Below are positions 62,238-64,000 of a stretch of 64,000 nucleotides of DNA, in pieces. The stretch comes from Phycisphaerales bacterium (GTDB lineage: Bacteria > Planctomycetota > Phycisphaerae > Phycisphaerales > UBA1924). Numbering within the stretch: the first letter of the stretch is position 1; each line of letters opens with the position of its first letter. A model generated the notes under the pieces. That model worked only from the letters and a program-made list of their open reading frames with translations, had not been told where the DNA came from and ran no database searches. The DNA lies in assembly GCA_029260395.1 (NCBI GenBank), contig JAJDDJ010000009.1, positions 372,001 to 436,000 on the forward strand, given 5' to 3'. A program made the position numbers and the translations under genes.

Positions 62238-63260
62238 ATGCCACGCATCTCGACCGCCCTCTCGCTCGCCGTTATCGCTGGCTTCGCCTCTTGCTCCGCT
62301 GCCCAGATCGCGCTCCTACAGAGCTTTGACCCCGCTGAATCCGGCTCCATCAACAGCCTCGGCTACGACTCCGTCACCGAGATGGTCTACGTCCACACCC
62401 AGGGCGGCATCACGCTTGATCAGTACGACCGCGCCGGCACCTTCACCGGTACTGTGACCAAGCCCTTCCCCGGCGGCAACGACGACGACATCGAGTTTAC
62501 CGACGTCGCCGTGACCCTCGCAGGAGTTACGGTGCCCGCTGGCACGCTCTTCTCCATCGAGCACGACAACAACCCGCCGCGCATCTACGCCGTCGATGCC
62601 TCGGATTCTTCGATCTTGGCGACCGTAAACACAGACGCGGGCGCCGTCGGTAGCTGGGTCGGCGGTGCGTACAGCAAGGCACGCGGCACCTTCTTCTGCA
62701 TCGATTGGACCGGTGACCGCATTCAGGAAATCGACCCAGCCGACGGTGCAGTCTTGAACGATTTCACCGTCGTGCCCACCGGCGCCATCCCCTTCGATGT
62801 GTTCTTCGGCGATGTCGACGTCCTCGATTCCGACGGCTACATCTACCTCGTAAGTTCCACCCAAGACCGCGTTCGGGTCTTGGGTACCGATGGCGTCTGG
62901 TTCGGCGACCTCGATCTCGGCGTCCTGGGTATCTCCGGCATGTCCGGCATCGGCTTCGACGATGCTCGCAGCGAAGCTTGGATCGGCAGCACCAACGGCA
63001 CCATCTATCAGTTCAGCGGCTTTACCGGCATCGTCCCATGCGCGTTCGATCTCGCCGACGACTCAGGCAACCCGCTCGTCCGTGACTTCCAGATCACATT
63101 CGGCGACTTCCTCGCGCTGCTGGGCCTCATCGGACCGTGCCCCGGCGGAAACCCCGGCTGCACCGGTGACATCGCGGACAACTTCGGTTTCCCCGGAGCC
63201 GATGGCGTTGTGGGCTTCGGAGATTTCCTGTTTCTGCTCGGACAGATCGGACCGTGTTGA
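62238..63260 (+). CDS. secreted propeller-like protein, degenerate dockerin-like tail
   Basis: A 340-residue exported protein; signal peptide 1-22 (VIAGFASCSAAQ). Residues 25-265 contain repeated units with IYAVDASDSSILATV, IDWTGDRIQEIDPADGAV and IYQFSGFTGI that resemble NHL/YncE-type propeller blades. The tail (268-340) is a diverged dockerin-like pair: the first copy reads DLADDSGNPLVRDFQITFGD and the second GDIADNFGFPGADGVVGFGD, ending in a single Cys (GPC) without the final Pro. CCAGAG precedes ATG 62238. Function unknown. Confidence 0.8.
   Translation: MPRISTALSLAVIAGFASCSAAQIALLQSFDPAESGSINSLGYDSVTEMVYVHTQGGITLDQYDRAGTFTGTVTKPFPGGNDDDIEFTDVAVTLAGVTVPAGTLFSIEHDNNPPRIYAVDASDSSILATVNTDAGAVGSWVGGAYSKARGTFFCIDWTGDRIQEIDPADGAVLNDFTVVPTGAIPFDVFFGDVDVLDSDGYIYLVSSTQDRVRVLGTDGVWFGDLDLGVLGISGMSGIGFDDARSEAWIGSTNGTIYQFSGFTGIVPCAFDLADDSGNPLVRDFQITFGDFLALLGLIGPCPGGNPGCTGDIADNFGFPGADGVVGFGDFLFLLGQIGPC
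63039..63257 (+). repeat. dockerin-like pair, gene 62238 (diverged)
   Basis: Same length and Cys spacing as the standard pair, but the first loop is lost (NPLVRDFQITFGD) and the last copy has FLFLLGQIGPC. Confidence 0.78.
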
Positions 63261-63304
63261 CAGCCCAGCAATCGATGTGTTGATAAACGCAAGCCCGTGG
63301 CTGC

Positions 63305-64000
63305 TCACGCATCCACGAACCGCTTGCGCAGCAAGCCCGGGTCTCTCGGGTCCGCCGACGCAATCGCCGCCGCTGCACGCTCACCCGCCCGCCCGTCGCC
63401 GTACGGATGCGTCATCGCCGCTAGATCGAGCGACCGTGCCCGCTTGAGCGCACCACGCACCGCGTCCACGCTCTCGTGCGCTGCATCCACCACGTTGCCC
63501 GCCCGTTCTCTACCTGCCTGCCTTGGGCCAATATTCACGACCGGCAGCCGCAGCGCCGCAGCTTCAATCAATCCCGCCGAGCTGTTGCCCACCAGCACAC
63601 CGCCCGTGCTCTGCACCCGCTTGAGCAGCCCGATGAACACTTCCCTAGGCAGGTGCTCCACCACGTGCACCTGATCCCCCGCCGCCGTCAGCGCGCGCAC
63701 TACGCCATCGCGCCCCGGGTCATGGTTCGGGTGCAGCGCCAGCACACGCGCGCCTTCGAGCGCTTCCAGCGCCGCAGCAGTCACCGCTTCTTCGGTCTCC
63801 GCGTCTCGCCCTGCCGGATGCATCAGCACAACGGCATCCGGCAACTCGCCCCCGCCGGTGTACCCGCTCAGCACCGCATCGCTCACGGATTCGATGGCGT
63901 CAAGCCCGTCAATCGCTGGCGAGCCCACGACGACAACCCGGTGGGGGGGCTCGCCCATGCGCACAATTCGGCCCGCCGATTCCGTCGTCGCGGGCAGGTG
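63305..64000 (-). CDS. UDP-GlcNAc 2-epimerase (C-terminal part)
   Basis: The C-terminal 231 or so residues of a UDP-N-acetylglucosamine 2-epimerase, probably of the hydrolysing NeuC type, which makes ManNAc for nonulosonic-acid synthesis. VRMGEPPHRVVVVGSPAIDGL, VLMHPAGRDAETEE (usually HP motifs), LALHPNHDPGRDGV, VHVVEHLPREVFIGLL and GVLVGNSSAGLIEAAALRLP, VNIGPRQAGRERAGNVV are the family's substrate-binding segments. The frame is open through base 64000, so the N terminus lies outside the window. It is convergent with the 62238 gene (44 bp). Confidence 0.87.
   Translation of the reverse strand, partial: HLPATTESAGRIVRMGEPPHRVVVVGSPAIDGLDAIESVSDAVLSGYTGGGELPDAVVLMHPAGRDAETEEAVTAAALEALEGARVLALHPNHDPGRDGVVRALTAAGDQVHVVEHLPREVFIGLLKRVQSTGGVLVGNSSAGLIEAAALRLPVVNIGPRQAGRERAGNVVDAAHESVDAVRGALKRARSLDLAAMTHPYGDGRAGERAAAAIASADPRDPGLLRKRFVDA

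Overview
The window looks like chromosomal DNA from a member of the Planctomycetota, most likely class Phycisphaerae. The evidence is high GC coding DNA, several solitary prepilin-like proteins with an [28 protein letters not shown] start and a C-terminal H-x9/10-DG motif, a TIGR03790-like secreted protein, a PEP-CTERM-like tail, and many secreted proteins ending in a paired, Cys-bounded dockerin-like module. This is inference from gene content; no 16S rRNA or taxonomic search was available. I see no phage, insertion sequence, CRISPR array or replication origin.

Layout. 1-8.8 kb: housekeeping and accessory genes (carboxymuconolactone decarboxylase-like protein, PHP-glycosyltransferase fusion, histone H1-like Ala/Lys protein, class II DAHP synthase, PilZ-like protein, HIT protein, leucyl aminopeptidase). 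9-19.7 kb: a surface-glycan locus with one giant gene of 2727 codons, which carries two tandem copies of a three-domain sugar-transfer module, an FkbM-like methyltransferase, a membrane hairpin, a coiled coil and a second methyltransferase. It is followed by a GT4 protein that carries the same MptE/Maf-like domain found in the giant. 19.6-26.6 kb: DUF167, solitary DNA methyltransferase, exported ArsC-like protein, thymidylate kinase, lipoprotein phosphoesterase, prepilin-like protein, DoxX. A tRNA-Leu(UAG) is at 26.9 kb.

27-52 kb is an exported-protein region. Seven genes here, plus one at 62.2 kb, encode a signal peptide, a variable ectodomain (beta-helix-like, choice-of-anchor B, YncE-like propeller, PstS-like, unknown) and the same C-terminal tandem module. 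Most have their own ribosome binding site and a terminator-like hairpin, so they are probably monocistronic. Between them are prepilin-like genes, a GT39-type membrane glycosyltransferase paired with a membrane phosphatase, recR, an S8 protease with a PEP-CTERM-like tail, and rpoN. 52-56 kb: an FHA-GAF-SpoIIE phosphatase and a TIGR03790-like protein with a classical dockerin.

56-60.3 kb is an arginine cluster, argR-argC-argB-argF-GNAT, with overlapping or closely spaced genes and a near-consensus promoter that overlaps possible ARG boxes directly at the argR start codon. nuoG, another dockerin-type secreted protein and the C-terminal part of a UDP-GlcNAc 2-epimerase close the window. The two most unusual parts are the giant duplicated glycan-assembly protein and the homogenised set of dockerin-like tails, which may be substrates of one surface-sorting or anchoring system whose receptor is not in this window.
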